Shown here: one piece after another, positions 36,925-49,235 of the stretch
Numbering within the stretch: the first letter of the stretch is position 1
How the letters are laid out: each line of letters opens with the position of its first letter
Assembly (NCBI GenBank): GCA_039621445.1
Contig: CP154956.1
Span: 48,803,456 to 48,867,455, forward strand
DNA length: 64,000 bases
Reading direction: 5' to 3'
Origin: Euglena gracilis
Taxonomy: Eukaryota; Euglenida; Euglenophyceae; Euglenales
Program-made: the position numbers and the translations under genes
The notes under the pieces: generated by a model
Told to the model about the DNA's origin: nothing
What the model saw: the letters and a program-made list of their open reading frames with translations, nothing else
Database searches by the model: none

Positions 36925-39900
36925 CTTAGGCGGCGCTAATTGCCCAATTTTTTTCCAATTTCCGTGCTTTTGAGGTGCGCGGGTTTCCGCTTACGATACC
37001 CCACCGTTTTGTGCTCAAAGTTTTAAGAGGGTGACGCCAGCACAAAAATTTGGGTGGCTTTGGGTCCATTTTAGGCATTTTGACAAAGTGGCGATTTTGA
37101 AAATTAATGGTCGTTTTAGGGGGGGTTCTGGGAAACACCCCCCTGGAACGCCCTGAAAATTTGAAAAACAGAAAACAGCCGGAGAACACCTGGCCTCCGG
37201 AGCCCCGGTTGTTTGGTGATGTTGCCGGACCCGGGACCCCCCCCCCTCTGGAGGGGGGGTGACATGGTGTTGCAGGTGAAGAGGAGGCAACCGCCCAAGC
37301 AACCCGCCCATTTTTGAACATCTCGTGAGTCCCAAGGTCCAGTGATGGGGCAGGTGAACACACAACACTGCCCAAAAGATGTTACAATTTCTGGAAAGGA
37401 TGCTTTAGGCGGTAAACCGCGCAAAATTTGTTTTTGTGATGAAGAGATGCTGCCCTAACGGAGGGGACTGGCCTGGGAATAACGTTAAAAATGAGGTTAG
37501 GCAGTTTACCGCGTAAAGCAGTGCTGATTACGTAACGAGTTGTGCGCTGTGTGTGCTTGCCCCGGGTGTCCTGATTAGTTTACAAGCTCCCCAGCATCCC
37601 CCTCCTCCTGGGCTGTGCACCACGATGTATCATTTAGATGAAGGATGACAGTTGGAGCAGGAAGGCACGGGAGGGAGGGGGGCGTGGTTGCCTGTGCTGC
37701 TGTCCGGAACAGAGGGGTTGGGAAAGGCTGCAATACTACTCTTGCCAATACAAGTTCAAGGACTTTGAGAAACTTGTGGCCAAGATGAACTGAAATGGGA
37801 TGCGGTTTGAGTGCGTGGTGTCATTAATTTGTCAGCGCACAAGTTCCCTGCTGATGACACAGCTGGGCCACGCAAAACTGAACATTTTTCCCCCATGTCA
37901 ACCTCTGCTGAGAGATACTCAAAAATTTTGTTTCAGGCGGTGCGGAAACAGAACACATTTTTTTTGGAAGTTTCTGTAAGACCGTTTCCAGGCAGATCTC
38001 CGCGCTCATGAATGCATGAAACATTAGAAAGCTTCAAGCACAGCTGCCATGAATGGGTGGGCATGTTGTGTTGGATTTTTATTTTGTTTGGTGGATGGTG
38101 CTGTGTCGGGGTGGGGATGCAGCACACACGGCATTTGAATGAAGCGGGTGCTGGGGATCTTTCAGGCGGAAACCCGCACAAGTGTTTTAGAATGAGAAGA
38201 GTTCGTGTTTGTGGATGACACGTGGGAGCGGGAAGTGGGAACGCGCTGAAACCTCCAGAACTCGGTAATCACGTGAAGTTGTTAATGAATATATTTGGGG
38301 GAGAGGGAGTGGATTTTGAGGCGTTATTGAACGACAGCAGTGGGCGGTTATCCGCCTAATCCGCTTTTATTTTGCGCCGGTTTCCGCCCAGATGTGGTTT
38401 GGGCGGAAACCTGCGTGTAGCTTGTTCGTGTCACGATGGGTTGTGATTGTTGTGATGTTTTGGTGTCCGGTGTCGGTGGTCGGTGTTGGCGGCACAATGT
38501 TTGAAAGTTGGGCGGGACAGGTTGAAAGGGAGCTGTGGCTGCTGCGCCGGGACAGCAAGCACCCGAACAGGCGGAAACCCGCCTGGCATTTGAGCAGGAG
38601 GTGGACCACTCTCCTCTCCAATGAGGAGTCGGACGTGCTCCCCCTGGCCAGTGGTGAAGGGGTCGTCTGTAGGGACAGCAGTGGAACGCATGTGTCAGTT
38701 GCCAGGCTGGGTCAGCTGCGGTAAAGGTGATATTTTGTTACTGTCCTGAAAAACAGCCAAAACCCTGAGGTTGATTTTTCAGGAGGAACAAAAGCACCTC
38801 CCAGAGCTCTCCTCCTGGAACGCAACGGTTTTGAGGTCCCAAAATCAGGGTTTGGGGAAGGCTGACGAAGAAGTGATTCAAGATATGGATGGAGAACCGC
38901 CTGTTTCAGCAGCTGGTGGCAGCCATCGAAAAAAATTGGGGGGTTTTCGGAAGGAGTCCTCCAAGTTCTGAAAAATTCACGGCTTTTTTAATTGTTTTTG
39001 AAAGAGTTTTACAGCATTTTTCCTTTGAAAAGTTGCAGTTTTCGCTTAAATTCAGACAAAATTCCCAAACCACCTCTTTTTTTCTGGCTCTTCTTCCTTC
39101 GGGGTCGGCAACATGCCTCCGGAGGAGGCAACGGTGGTCTCCAAAGTCAGAAGCCGTGTGGAAGGGGGGTAAACCAGAAGGCGGTCGTTCTCAACCAACG
39201 CCGGGTCGATGTTTGACCCGATGCATTTGGCTTCCATCCATGTAATCAGCCTCAGCACAAGTGTGTCCGGTGTTCTTGGAAACCACCCCTGCTCTGAGTG
39301 CCCAAGTTTAAGGGCTAACCGTCTCTCCTCGTTTGGTCAAACCCTGCTTGTGCAATCTCCTCTCCCTGGTTTCATAAACCTCCAGCCCTCAGACTCATGA
39401 CAACATGCCAGACACCATTCAGTTGCAAACCTGCCTGGCAGCCTGGAAACAAAGACTTTCGTCCGTGTACTCCGCAAAGATTCACCCCTGTGACTGGTGT
39501 CACAGGGAGGGTTGCAAAATTTTGCAAACAAACCAGCAGAGTTCATTTCTAGGGCGGTTTCCATCTTCCACCCCCATCACATCATCCACAAATGCTTTGC
39601 TTTTTCTGCCCACTTCTCTGACCTCACAGCTGGTAGGCCCCCCCCCTGCATCTCATTAGTTGTGTCTGTGCAAACCCCGTTTCCATCAGGACTTATAATA
39701 TGAGACCAGGCCTCAGTGCTCAAGTGTGACAAGTCAGCTTGATGGCCTCCTGGGCGGGTGCTCTGTGTTTTGTTTTAAGCAGATAACCGCCTACGTCGTC
39801 TCTTGGTCCCCACCCAACCCCATGCCAACTCCTCAATGACGTTTTGAAATTAATGTGGGAATGCTCAGGCGGTTAACCGCCTAAAACGAAACTGTTGGTG

Positions 39901-40798
39901 GACTTTGTGGGTTTTGGCTCATAACGGATGCTGCGAGTGCAGGGTTTCATAAATCAGTTATTTAATCTTTTTTTGTTTTTGGGCCATTTTAGACAGGAAC
40001 CTTTTGCTATCCAAGTGCGTTGGGGAGGGCAGGATATCGTCGGGTGGAGCCTGCCCACGTCGTCAGGGAGTTCCCCAGCTACCATTGGCTGTGGTGCTAC
40101 TGTCCCCCATTCCAGAGACCCCAGCAGGCAATGGCACCTGGCCTATGCCAGTCTCGACACAGGGGGGGTGAGAGCAACACCACCAGGACACCACCATTGT
40201 TTCTTCTTTTCTCCCAGACGGATTCCCGCCTACACCAAGTCGCCATTCACACGCCATTCACACCAAGTCACACTCACCAGGTATACACACACAGCAGGCG
40301 GATTCCCTCCTACCCATCATCAACTCTTTGTGTTATGGTGGGCGGTAATCCGTGTACCATGCTTTGTTTTCGCTTTCAGGTGGTAATCCGCGGACAAGTT
40401 AATTCTATGCGGATAACCACCTAAACATTTAACTCCGTCGTCTGTCACCCCTTGTTTTGTTTTACGCGGTTATCCGCGTATGCTTGCAATATTCATTCGT
40501 TTCTCCAATACGGTTATCATAAACTATAGACACACAGTCCCATGTCACACCCATTCAAAGTCAGTGTTTTTCCAGTCATTTCAAACATTTCTAGTACACC
40601 CCCAGCTCACAAGATTCACACACAATTGTAAATCGTTTGGGCGGAATACCGCGCAAAACCACTTTCGGAAAATTTTGGCCCAAAGCTGCCACACACCCCT
40701 CTCAGCCCAGAATTTTATGCCCTTTTAGGGGGGTTTTAAAACAGCCAAAAAACGTCAAAAAAACGCAAAAATCGGTTGGGCAATTAGCGCCGCCTAAG
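36925..40798. mobile_element. 3.87-kb DNA transposon with perfect TIRs and internal palindrome array
   Basis: The 23-bp terminal inverted repeats at 36925-36947 and 40776-40798 are identical (CTTAGGCGGCGCTAATTG...). A 5-bp duplication AGTGA flanks both ends. The interior has 17 copies of a hyphenated palindrome near AGGCGGTWAMCCGCCT, starting at about 36978, 37406, 37498, 38163, 38342, 38374, 38401, 38568, 39777, 39866, 40215, 40295, 40340, 40377, 40408, 40463 and 40639. Their half-site TAGGCGG is also the tip of the TIR. No transposase was recognised: the longest frames are about 110 codons (for example 38392-38724). It is therefore probably non-autonomous. A 5-bp duplication excludes the common 2-, 3-, 8- and 9-bp superfamilies; Transib is a known 5-bp family, but the tip sequence does not resemble it. 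Confidence 0.85.
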
Positions 40799-41422
40799 AG
40801 TGAGCCCCCCCCCCCCCCCCCGCGCTGGCCTTGGCGGACCTTCTCACTCTAACAGGCCGCTTGGAAAGGTCGGCACCGCTCGTCCCCCAAACCCGCACAT
40901 GCCTGGCAGCTCGCACCGCTGCAGCAAGTTCATGCTCTCCTGGATTCCCTAACACAAAGAGAAACGTGTCATGAGATGGGAGGCTTCCTGATGGGAACGA
41001 CTTCAACCACCCATATGACAACCCCCAAGCACCTAGAATTTTGGAAAATTTGCATTAAAAGGATGAACGAAAATTTCCTGTTCATCTGCAGTTTCTGGAT
41101 TTGAATTGAAAAGCAAAGAAACATGCCCAGGTCCACCAAAAATACTTGCTGTCTATCTTTATTAACCAGCTGTATTTATTAGCTCGGCTCTGCACTGATT
41201 AATTTGTCTTCTACACATCTGCCTTTTCACTTATTAGTGTTCATATGCATGTTATATTTCATGTATGCATACTGGGATTTCACCAAGTAAAAGAAAAGAA
41301 AAAAGTTGAGAAAAGTTGGCAACAAAATGGCGAAACGCTTTTTCGGGGTTCCTCCTCCCAAAGTTCCCCCTCTCAGATTTACATCTGGAATCAAAAATTT
41401 GTACCATATTTTCGCTCACGTG
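40799..41422. other. right target duplication and flank, no gene seen
   Basis: AGTGA (40799-40803) is followed by a C run, which continues what was the sequence after the PP2C stop codon before the insertion. The remainder to 41422 has no recognised gene or repeat apart from an AT-rich stretch. Confidence 0.6.
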
Positions 41423-41668
41423 GGGGCAGGGCAGAACGGGAATCGGCCGAACAGCCAGGGTGGTGGGGGGGGGGGTTGACCACCCCCCCACCCCCTGCCT
41501 GGTGGGGGGTCGACCCCCCCCACCTCTTCCAGTATTTCCAGGAGCACCAAATTTTGGACCCCGAAATTTTTTTTTCGGCGCCTTCGGCGCCGGGTGTATT
41601 TTTGACCCATTTGGGGCCCATACAGGAGGTCCCCCGAAAAACCCCCCAACCCCCATTTTTTTCACACC
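41423..41668. repeat. dispersed G/C-run repeat, second family, copy 2
   Basis: It matches 14173-14396 block by block, including GAACAGCCAGGGTGGTGG, the GTCGACCCC block and GGCGCCTTCGGCGCC. A partial third member with GTGGGCGGGG...GTCGACCCC lies at 42012-42075. Confidence 0.85.
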
Positions 41669-42585
41669 ATCCAAAATTCCAACGTTTTCGCAAAAATTTT
41701 ATTTTGAGAGGTTTTTAAAGCAAAGAAATGCTGTTGAAAATCCCGAAAAATTCCAAGAAAAAAACTGTCAGTAAAATTTGATTGTGCCAAAATTTGGTCC
41801 AATTTTTTTGACCCTCGTTTTTTTTCACCCCCCTCCTGAAAACTACCAATTTTTAAACCTGAAATTTTTGAGATTTTGGGGGGGGGGAAAGTTGGTTTTC
41901 CATCAAAAGTTGGTTTAACATAAAAAAATCATGTATTTTGGGTTCATGTTTCCAAAAATTTTCAAAAAAATCCCCGGCTAAAATCCCCGTTTTCCCAAAA
42001 CTGGTGAAAATGCTGTGGTGGGCGGGGGGGGTCGACCCCCCCCCACCCCGCCAGGCCTTCCCGTTCTGCCCTGCGTGGGGGTGGGCGGCTTCCCTCCACC
42101 AGGCTTTGCCGTTTTCTCCACTTTTCTCCACTTTTTGTCCAAAACTTGACGTCTTCGGCGCCGTTGATTTATCTTTCCAAAAGTTTTTGGGGGGCAATCC
42201 TCCCCCAGCCTCCATGCAGCCTTTCCCAGAGTTTCTTTTCAAAAAAGAAACGACAAAAACAATGCTTTCTTGGAGATCAGGAATCAGGAAGCTTTGAAAT
42301 AACACCCCCCCCCGTCCCCCACGGGTGTTTGTTGGGGTTTGATTTCAGCCAGTGATTTCCCCCCACCAGCAGCAGTGGCTGGACCCCCCCACAGCTGTCT
42401 TTAAGGAATTGGATTGGCGGATCTGCTCTCCCACCCTGGTGCGTATGAGGCCCACAGCCAAGGAAACTGCAACTGCTTCGACCTCCTGCCGTTCCCCTGT
42501 CCCCCTCGTGTGTGTTTTCCCAAGACCAGCGCTGAGAATTGTGCCTCTTTTCACAACACGGATACCCAACGCTCCTGCTTGTGGA

Positions 42586-42616
<31 letters not shown>

Positions 42617-42711
42617 GGAGGAGGGGATGTGTTGGGGCCACATCCAGAGGGGACACCTCGGGCTCCGCACTTTGCCCTTGTGAGCTCACAAGGCCTTTGT
42701 GCTTCGCCCTC

Positions 42712-43368
42712 GGTGTCCCTTCCTCCCTTGTCGGCTTTCCTCGAGGGAGTACGAAAGCCCCGACATGACAAGTCAATTAATTGATGCCTCCAAAATGTCC
42801 GTAGAAAGGTTGAAATCACGTGGCGGGGTCTGCGGGAGAGGGGGGGGATTTGGGGCCCCAGCAAAAACCACCACTCAAATGGGCGAGGGGGGTGGAAGAC
42901 CTTTTACCCCCCCCCCTATGTCCAACGACCCCCCTATGTCCAATGACCACCCCCCCGGTCAAAGGTTTGACCAAATTTTTGGTCCCGGCGTGAAGCGCCA
43001 GGACGAAAAATTTTGCCCAAAAATTGGCCATTTTTGACACTTTTTGGACAAAAATTTGTCAAAATTGCCCAAATTTTTCGGCGCAAAGCGCCGGAAGGGA
43101 AAATTTGGGCATTTTTGGGTGGGTAGGGACCCGGGTACCCACAAACTTTCTTTTGACCCCATGTCCAACGACCACCCCCCCGGTCAGAGGACACCTTTTT
43201 GGTCACTACCCTATGTCCAACGACCACCCCCCCCCCCCCGGTCAGAGGACAGAGGTTACCGGTCATTGGACACAAGGGGGGGGTAAGGAATTACCCATGA
43301 TGATGAGCCCAAGCCTGGACATCGTACTCCCTCGAGGCAAGCCGACCAGGGAGGAAGGGACACCGAGG
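42712..43368. mobile_element. inverted-repeat element, about 650 bp
   Basis: GTGTCCCTTCCTCCCTTGTC...CTCGAGGGAGTACGA (42712-42762) is inverted at 43320-43368. The interior repeats TATGTCCAACGACCACCCCC three to four times (42917-43250). The same terminal word, with TGCTTCGCCCTCGGTGTCC, occurs at the DIRS-like element ends (57806-58190), so the families share sequence. Confidence 0.6.
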
Positions 43369-46300
43369 CAGGGTTCGATATAAGGAGGGCGTACATGGTT
43401 TAGGTGGGGGGGGGTCCCTCCCACCCCCCCCCCTCCTGGCCCGCAGGGGGGGGGGGGTCCGGACCACCCCCCCCCACCTGCAACCTCTCCACCGGGACCC
43501 CAGCGGCGCCCAGCCTCACCGATTTTCGGCGGAGAGGTGGCAACATGCCCTAGGCATGGCTAACCGGGCAAACCTGGGATGAGGTGCCCCCCCACCTTTT
43601 ATCAGCTGAGCACTGCTGACCCTCCCCCCGCCACAAACCCCCCCCCCCAACGCACGGCTATCGGTGCCCGATCGCCCCTAACGCCCCCCCCCCACTGCGC
43701 CATGTGGCCCCGGACAGCAACCCCGACCGTCCACACCCAATCCAGGGGTCTCATAGGCTTTTCCCCCGTGCTCTCGGAGAACCTACCAGGCCTCCTTGGA
43801 CTTCTCCCCCCCCCTCCACCCCGCCCCACCAGTGGAGGGGGGGGGCCGCTGCTACACTGGCTCTTCCACCACTCAGCCCGGGGACCCCAGGGCCGGCCTC
43901 CGACCTCGTGTACCTCCCCGCACAGTGGGATTCTATGTGCCATCGGACACCTTCACACACTCGGGGGGCCTCCCTGGGAAACCGTGAACTGCCACCAGCC
44001 CCCCACCGCCGGAAACGAGCTTTACTATAGCAAATTTTTTTCCTCCCTACCCCCCCCACAGAGTCCAACGGGCAAGGGCCGCCACACCCCCCTCCACCAC
44101 GCCCACCCGTGCCTCAACCTCACAGTGCTGCTCAGCAAGCCTTTTCCCCGCTCGTCACCCCACCCCCCGACGCCCCAGCAGGCACGCTCTACCAAAACCG
44201 AGCGCAAAATGAACACCAATCACACACTCAAAACCCGACCCGACTTCCCCGGAGCGGGCGGCCATTCCCTGCCCGGGGGCCCAAAATGGACTCCCACGGC
44301 CCTAAGGGGAAGCAATCGCCCCTGGGGGCCCCCAGCCCTGCTCGAGAGCCTCCACGAGCTCATCGTGATCCTCCCACCCGGAACGCGTGCCGGGTGGTCA
44401 CACAGCAAAACCCTCCCTCCCCGTGTGGCCGGCTATCGCCCACGGGGCACAACGTACGTAGGTCACAGACGGGGGGCTCTTTTTCCGGCGTTACATGTTC
44501 TCGGCGGGCAAGCGACACCGGACCATGAAGTTCCCGGCCGGCAAGCGTACCCCGACAAGACTGCGCCAGGCTCGGTGCCGCCCGACGCAGTCCTGTGGGC
44601 TTGGTATACGCCCCTCAGTCCCCCCACCCCCATCACCTCTGCCACCGAAGGACAAAAACAACACCTCAAGCATTCCCAGGTTGCTTTCCCCGCTTTCTGG
44701 CCCAGTCACACTGGGCAACACTTGACGTGCAAGGGACCGAGGCGTGCAAGGTCGTGCCTCGCCAACTGAGACGCGGTCACTTGACTGCCCTAGCCACTCC
44801 TGAGCCATCAAGCTAACATAGGCATACCCCCCGAAAGGAGCGCCCCCCAAATATATATATTTCTTTTTCTCAACACAGCACACAAGACCGAAGGGACCCC
44901 CCCCCAAAAGAAAAACAAAACAAAACAAAAGACTACACATGACCCACGCCACAGCATGTTTCACCGGAGCCACCGGCGAAACTCGTCAGGGAGGGACACC
45001 CAGACACGGCACGTCACCACATCGTGCGCACCCCCCCCCGTCCGGAGGCCCCACCGGACGGCACCCGCGCTAACACAATAGCCACCTGGCTGCGCGCTGC
45101 TGCCACGGCATTCAAAGACCAGACCCACCCGTTACCTGGCCTTTGCTTGCTCGAGCCATCCAAATATCCCCCACCTGCAATCCAAGTTACCTGCGGTTAA
45201 TTCTTACACGGAGAACCCCCTCGGAGGCACACCAAGGTTGCGCCTCCCCCCCAGCTAGCGCACAGTCACCCCTACCCCCAACCTCAGGCTCCCCAGTTTT
45301 TATTTCTTTTCTTATTTATGCGATAACCACCCGCAAGTCCCCCCCCTGATTTTTCACAGCCTAGCACCATTCAGGCACTGTGCCCATTAACACCCACCCC
45401 CCCTCAAAGCAGCATCACCTCAGCCCCGAACCCACACGACCTCCCCCCCCCGTGCACCTGCTGCAAAAATCCAGGGACGGGCCCCTCAGAGCACGCGGAC
45501 CCCCCCCCGACGGACACCCCTCCACCCTGTGTGGGTGTCTGGCCCACGCCGGGAGGCAGCGCCGGCATCCGCTCCACTGTCCTGGCCCGGCCCCAACCCC
45601 AGCTTATGCATGGGCCACGGACTAGTGAGCTCGGGCCCGGTCGCCCGAGCCTGCGGCGGCCCATTCCCCCCCCCCCCTCCCGGAACCGATCGCACGCGCC
45701 CCCCCCCCAATCACCCGGACACGGCACGTCCGCACCTTGGCTACCGCCCCCCGTCCGGAGGCCCCACCGGACGGCACCCGCGCTCACGCAGTAGCCACCT
45801 GGCCACCCTCAGCTGTCCCTGCATTCAGAGACCAGCCCCAACCCGTTACCTGGCCTTTGCTTGCTCCGACCCCGAATGACCCAGACACTCCTCGCAGGCA
45901 CACCACAATTTTCTTCCCTTCTTTTGCAATACTCATTTCTTTACGCGATGACCACCCGCAAGTCTTCCCCTGAGAGTGCCGGGCCACACCCCCGCATCAT
46001 CATACAGTACCACCAACCAGGCTGACCGGGGCGACACCAGCCCTCTGAGACAAAACCCCCACCCTTGCACCAGGCTGTCCCCCCCATTTTTCACGGCCAT
46101 GCACCGCCCAGGCACTGTGCCCATTAACGCCCCCCACCCCCCCTCTAATCAGCATCACCCCAGCCCCGAACCCACACGATCCCCACTGCGCACTTGCAGC
46201 AGAAACCCAGGGACGGGCCCCTCATAGCATGCGAACCCCCCCTCCGACAGACACCCCCCCCCCTGTGTAGGTGCTTGGCTCACGCCGGGCGGCAGCGCCG

Positions 46301-47600
46301 GCATCCGCTCCACTGTCCTGGCCCGGCCCCAACCCCAGCCTATGTACGGGCCAAGGACCAATGAGCTTGGGCCCTGTCGCCTAAGCCTGCGGCAGCCTCC
46401 CCGGAGCCGATCGCACGCCCCTCCCCCCTAAATACGCATCACATCAGATTACCCCCAGACCCTGTGCGCGCTCTGCCTGCCCCGCAACGTAGGGAACCCC
46501 AATGGTTGGAGACATTCATCCCCCCCCCCACCCGAACTGGCTTACAGCCTCACCACGACCTCCGCATCAAACCTCAGACACCCCACCGCTCCGACCCAGA
46601 ATGTCGTGGGGCCCGACTTCACGCCCCACAATAGAATGGCAACCCCCGTTCACCCTACAGCTTCAAACCGATCACAAGGCTTCTCAGGCCCGACCAGACA
46701 AACTCTTAGTCACTGGTCGACCCTAGAGGCCACTGAGTGCTACATCAGAGTGACCGACAGGGCTAAGGCTCAAAATACCTCCAATCCAAAGCGCCACCCC
46801 CCGCCCAGCGGAGCCCAGCCTCTCCGTGGCAAAGGCGTTTTTTTTGTGTGTTTTCTTTTTGTTTTACATCATCCCGACCTCCCAGCACACCCACCCCCCC
46901 CCTCCTTGCCCGCAGGGGGGGTCCCCCCCCCACCAGCAAGGGCGCTCACCTGACTACCGCCCCCGCATTCAAAGACCAGCCCCAACCTGTTACCTGGCCT
47001 TTGCTTGCTCAAGCCCCGCATGACCCAAACATCCCCCACCCGCATTTACTGCTACCTGAAGTTAGTCTTTACATGAAGAACCTCTCGGAGGCAGACCAAG
47101 GTTGCACGCCCCCCCCCCGTTAGCGCACAGTTGCAGTCACCTCCACCCCCAACGTCAGGCTCTTTTTTTTTAATACTTATTTATTTACGCAATAACCACC
47201 CGCAAGTCCTCCCTTGAGAGTGCCGGGCCGCACCCCTGGCATCATCACACAGTACCACCAACTGGGTTGACCGGGGCGACCCCAGCCCTCTGAGACAAAA
47301 CCCCAGCCTTGCACCAGGCTGCCCCAAACCTTTCCCAACGAGCTGGGTCTCTGGTTTTGAATCAGCACCAGTAGGTTGCACGCTTGCAAGCGCAGTGGCC
47401 GGGGACGACGATGCAGGGCCCCGTCAGGACCACACCATCGCTTACTGACGGGGGGGTTACTCCACTTTAAAAAAAACAACAACAAATCAATCACCTTTAA
47501 AAAAAAAACAGTCCCCCATTCCTGACCCCCCCCCTCCTGAGGATTGCCCAGTCACTCGGGCCAAAGTGGTTTAAATAAAAAAGATTTAAGCCGATTTTGA
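43369..47600. repeat. C-rich complex repeat block, units of about 0.7-1 kb
   Basis: The + strand is strongly C-rich. Long segments recur in direct order. TTACCTGGCCTTTGCTTGCTC occurs at about 45135, 45847 and 46990. ATCCGCTCCACTGTCCTGGCC occurs at 45569 and 46304. CCACCCGCAAGTC...GAGAGTGCCGGGCC occurs at 45951 and 47197. CTCGGAGGCA(C/G)ACCAAGGTTGC occurs at about 45220 and 47083. The long Pro-rich open frames (for example 43579-44769) have no recognisable domain and run across these repeats. No gene is supported. Confidence 0.7.
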
Positions 47601-47639
47601 AAAGTGGCCAACGCCTGAAAGTGGCCAACTTCTCAACTC

Positions 47640-48010
47640 ACCCTCTTGTTGTTCGTCGCCATCCTGTCCTTCCCTGCCGTTCCCCGCAGCGGGATCATCG
47701 TACGATGTACTCCGCCTCTGCCCCAGGATACCTCGCCCGTCGCCCTTATCATCAACCCTGCTGTTCCACGCGGTATGGACATCGTACGAAGGTCATTGCC
47801 GCAGACGCCCCCCCTCGTCGCCCTGGCCCTGTTCCCTGCCCTTCGCGCTCGGCTGGATCCTCGTACGATGTTGATCGCCGCCGACTACCCGCTCCCTCGT
47901 CGCCCTGGCCCTGTTCCCTGCCCTTCGTGATCAGCGGGATCATCGTACGATGTTCACGACCGGCCCTCGCCCCATATCCGCCCCTTCCACCACCCGCCAC
48001 ACACCTACCC
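47640..48010. repeat. tandem repeat of about 82 bp, four copies
   Basis: TCGTACGA occurs at about 47698, 47782, 47860 and 47943, each time with GCCCTGGCCCTGTTCCCTGC-like sequence between. A fifth copy with its right flank (TGTTCACGACCGGCC, then TTCCACCACCCGCCACACA) lies at 52385-52470. Confidence 0.85.
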
Positions 48011-48029
48011 CAGCCGACAGCCCCGACCC

Positions 48030-48985
48030 CGCCCCCTCCTACCCCAGCCGGCAGCCCCGGCCGCCACCTACCTCTGCCAGCCGGCAGCCCCGGCCCCACC
48101 TATGCCACCCGGCAGCCGCGGCCCCGCCCCCTACCTACGCCAGCCGGCACCCCGGGACCCGCCCGCCCCCTACCTATGCCAGCCGGCAGCCCCGGCCCCG
48201 CCCCCTACCTATGGCAGCCGGCAGCCCCAGCCACGCCTCCTACCTATGCCAGCCGACACCCCCGGCCGCGCCCCCTACCTATGCCAGCCGGCACCCCCGG
48301 CCCTGCCCCGTAGCTATGCCACCTGGCAGCCCCGGCCCCGCCCCCTACCTATGCCAGCCGGCAGCCCCGGCCCCGCCCCCTACCTATGCCACCTGGCAGC
48401 CCCAGCCCCGCCTGCCCCCTACCTATGCCAGCCGGCAGCCCCGGGCCCGCCTCCTACCTATGCCAGCCGGCAGCCCCAGCCCCACCTGCCCCCTACCTAT
48501 GCCAGCCGGCGGCCCCGGCCACGCCCCCTACCTATGCCAGCCAGCAGCCCCGGCCCTGCCCCCTACCTATGCCAGCCGGCAGCCCCAGCACCGCCTGCCA
48601 CCTACCTGTGCCAGCCGGCAGCCCCAGCCACGCCCCCAACCTATGCCAGCCTGCAGCCCCAGCCCTGCACCCTACCTATGCCAGCCGGCAGCCCCGGCCG
48701 CGCCCCCTACCTATTCCACCTGGCAGCACCGGCCCCGCCCCCTACCTATGCCAGCCGGCAGCCCGGGCCCCGCCCCCTCCCCATGCCAGCCGGCACCCCC
48801 GGCCCCGCCCCCTACCTACGCTGGCCGGCAGCCCCGGGCCCGCCCCCTACCTATGCCAGCCGGCACCCCGGGCCCCGCCCGCGCCCTACCTGCCAGCCGC
48901 CAGATCCGGCCCCCCCCCCTACCTATGCCAGCCAGCAGCCCCGGCCCCTCCCCGTACTTATGCCAGCTGGCAGCCCCAGTGTCGG
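48030..48985. repeat. 35-bp GC-rich minisatellite, about 25 copies
   Basis: The unit is close to CCAGCCGGCAGCCCCGGCCC followed by CGCCCCCTACCTATG. It is 35 bp long, not a multiple of three, so all three frames stay open and cycle through the same three peptides. The Pro/Ala-rich open frames of over 350 codons here are therefore repeat artefacts. Units vary by point changes and by occasional extra CGCCTGC or CCGGC insertions. Confidence 0.95.
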
Positions 48986-49235
48986 GCAGTGGCTTAGGGT
49001 GGCGGCAGTGAATTGGCACTGGTTCTGTCACGTGGATACATTGTGCTCTCGGACGGTCCTTCTGGGAGGAGAAAAATCCCGGGACCCCTCCCCCCCCCCC
49101 TACCCCCCACCTACCCTACCCCCCCCGCCCCCCCTTCCCTCCGCTTTGTCTAAATTCTGTTCAAGCTGCTGAAGTGCAACCATTTATTTGCTACCGCTGC
49201 TCTTACCCCTCACTTAATTCTCATCCTCAAATTAC
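48986..49235. other. spacer between satellites, no gene seen
   Basis: Contains a C-rich stretch at 49080-49135 and CCTCCGCTTTGTCTAAATTCTGTTCAAGCTGCTGAAG. That last segment belongs to the ~750-bp repeat that follows; it recurs at about 49880 and 50650. Confidence 0.6.

Noticed and set aside
36978-40656. CRISPR-like array of regularly repeated palindromes
   Set aside because: Spacing ranges from about 30 to over 1000 bp, the repeats are variable, and the setting is a eukaryotic transposon with TIRs and a target duplication.
43579-44769. 396-codon Pro-rich open frame
   Set aside because: Low-complexity C-rich sequence without domain, start context or splice support; it lies within the repeat block.
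47950-49172. Overlapping Pro/Ala-rich frames of about 350 codons
   Set aside because: Produced by the 35-bp minisatellite, which is open in all frames.
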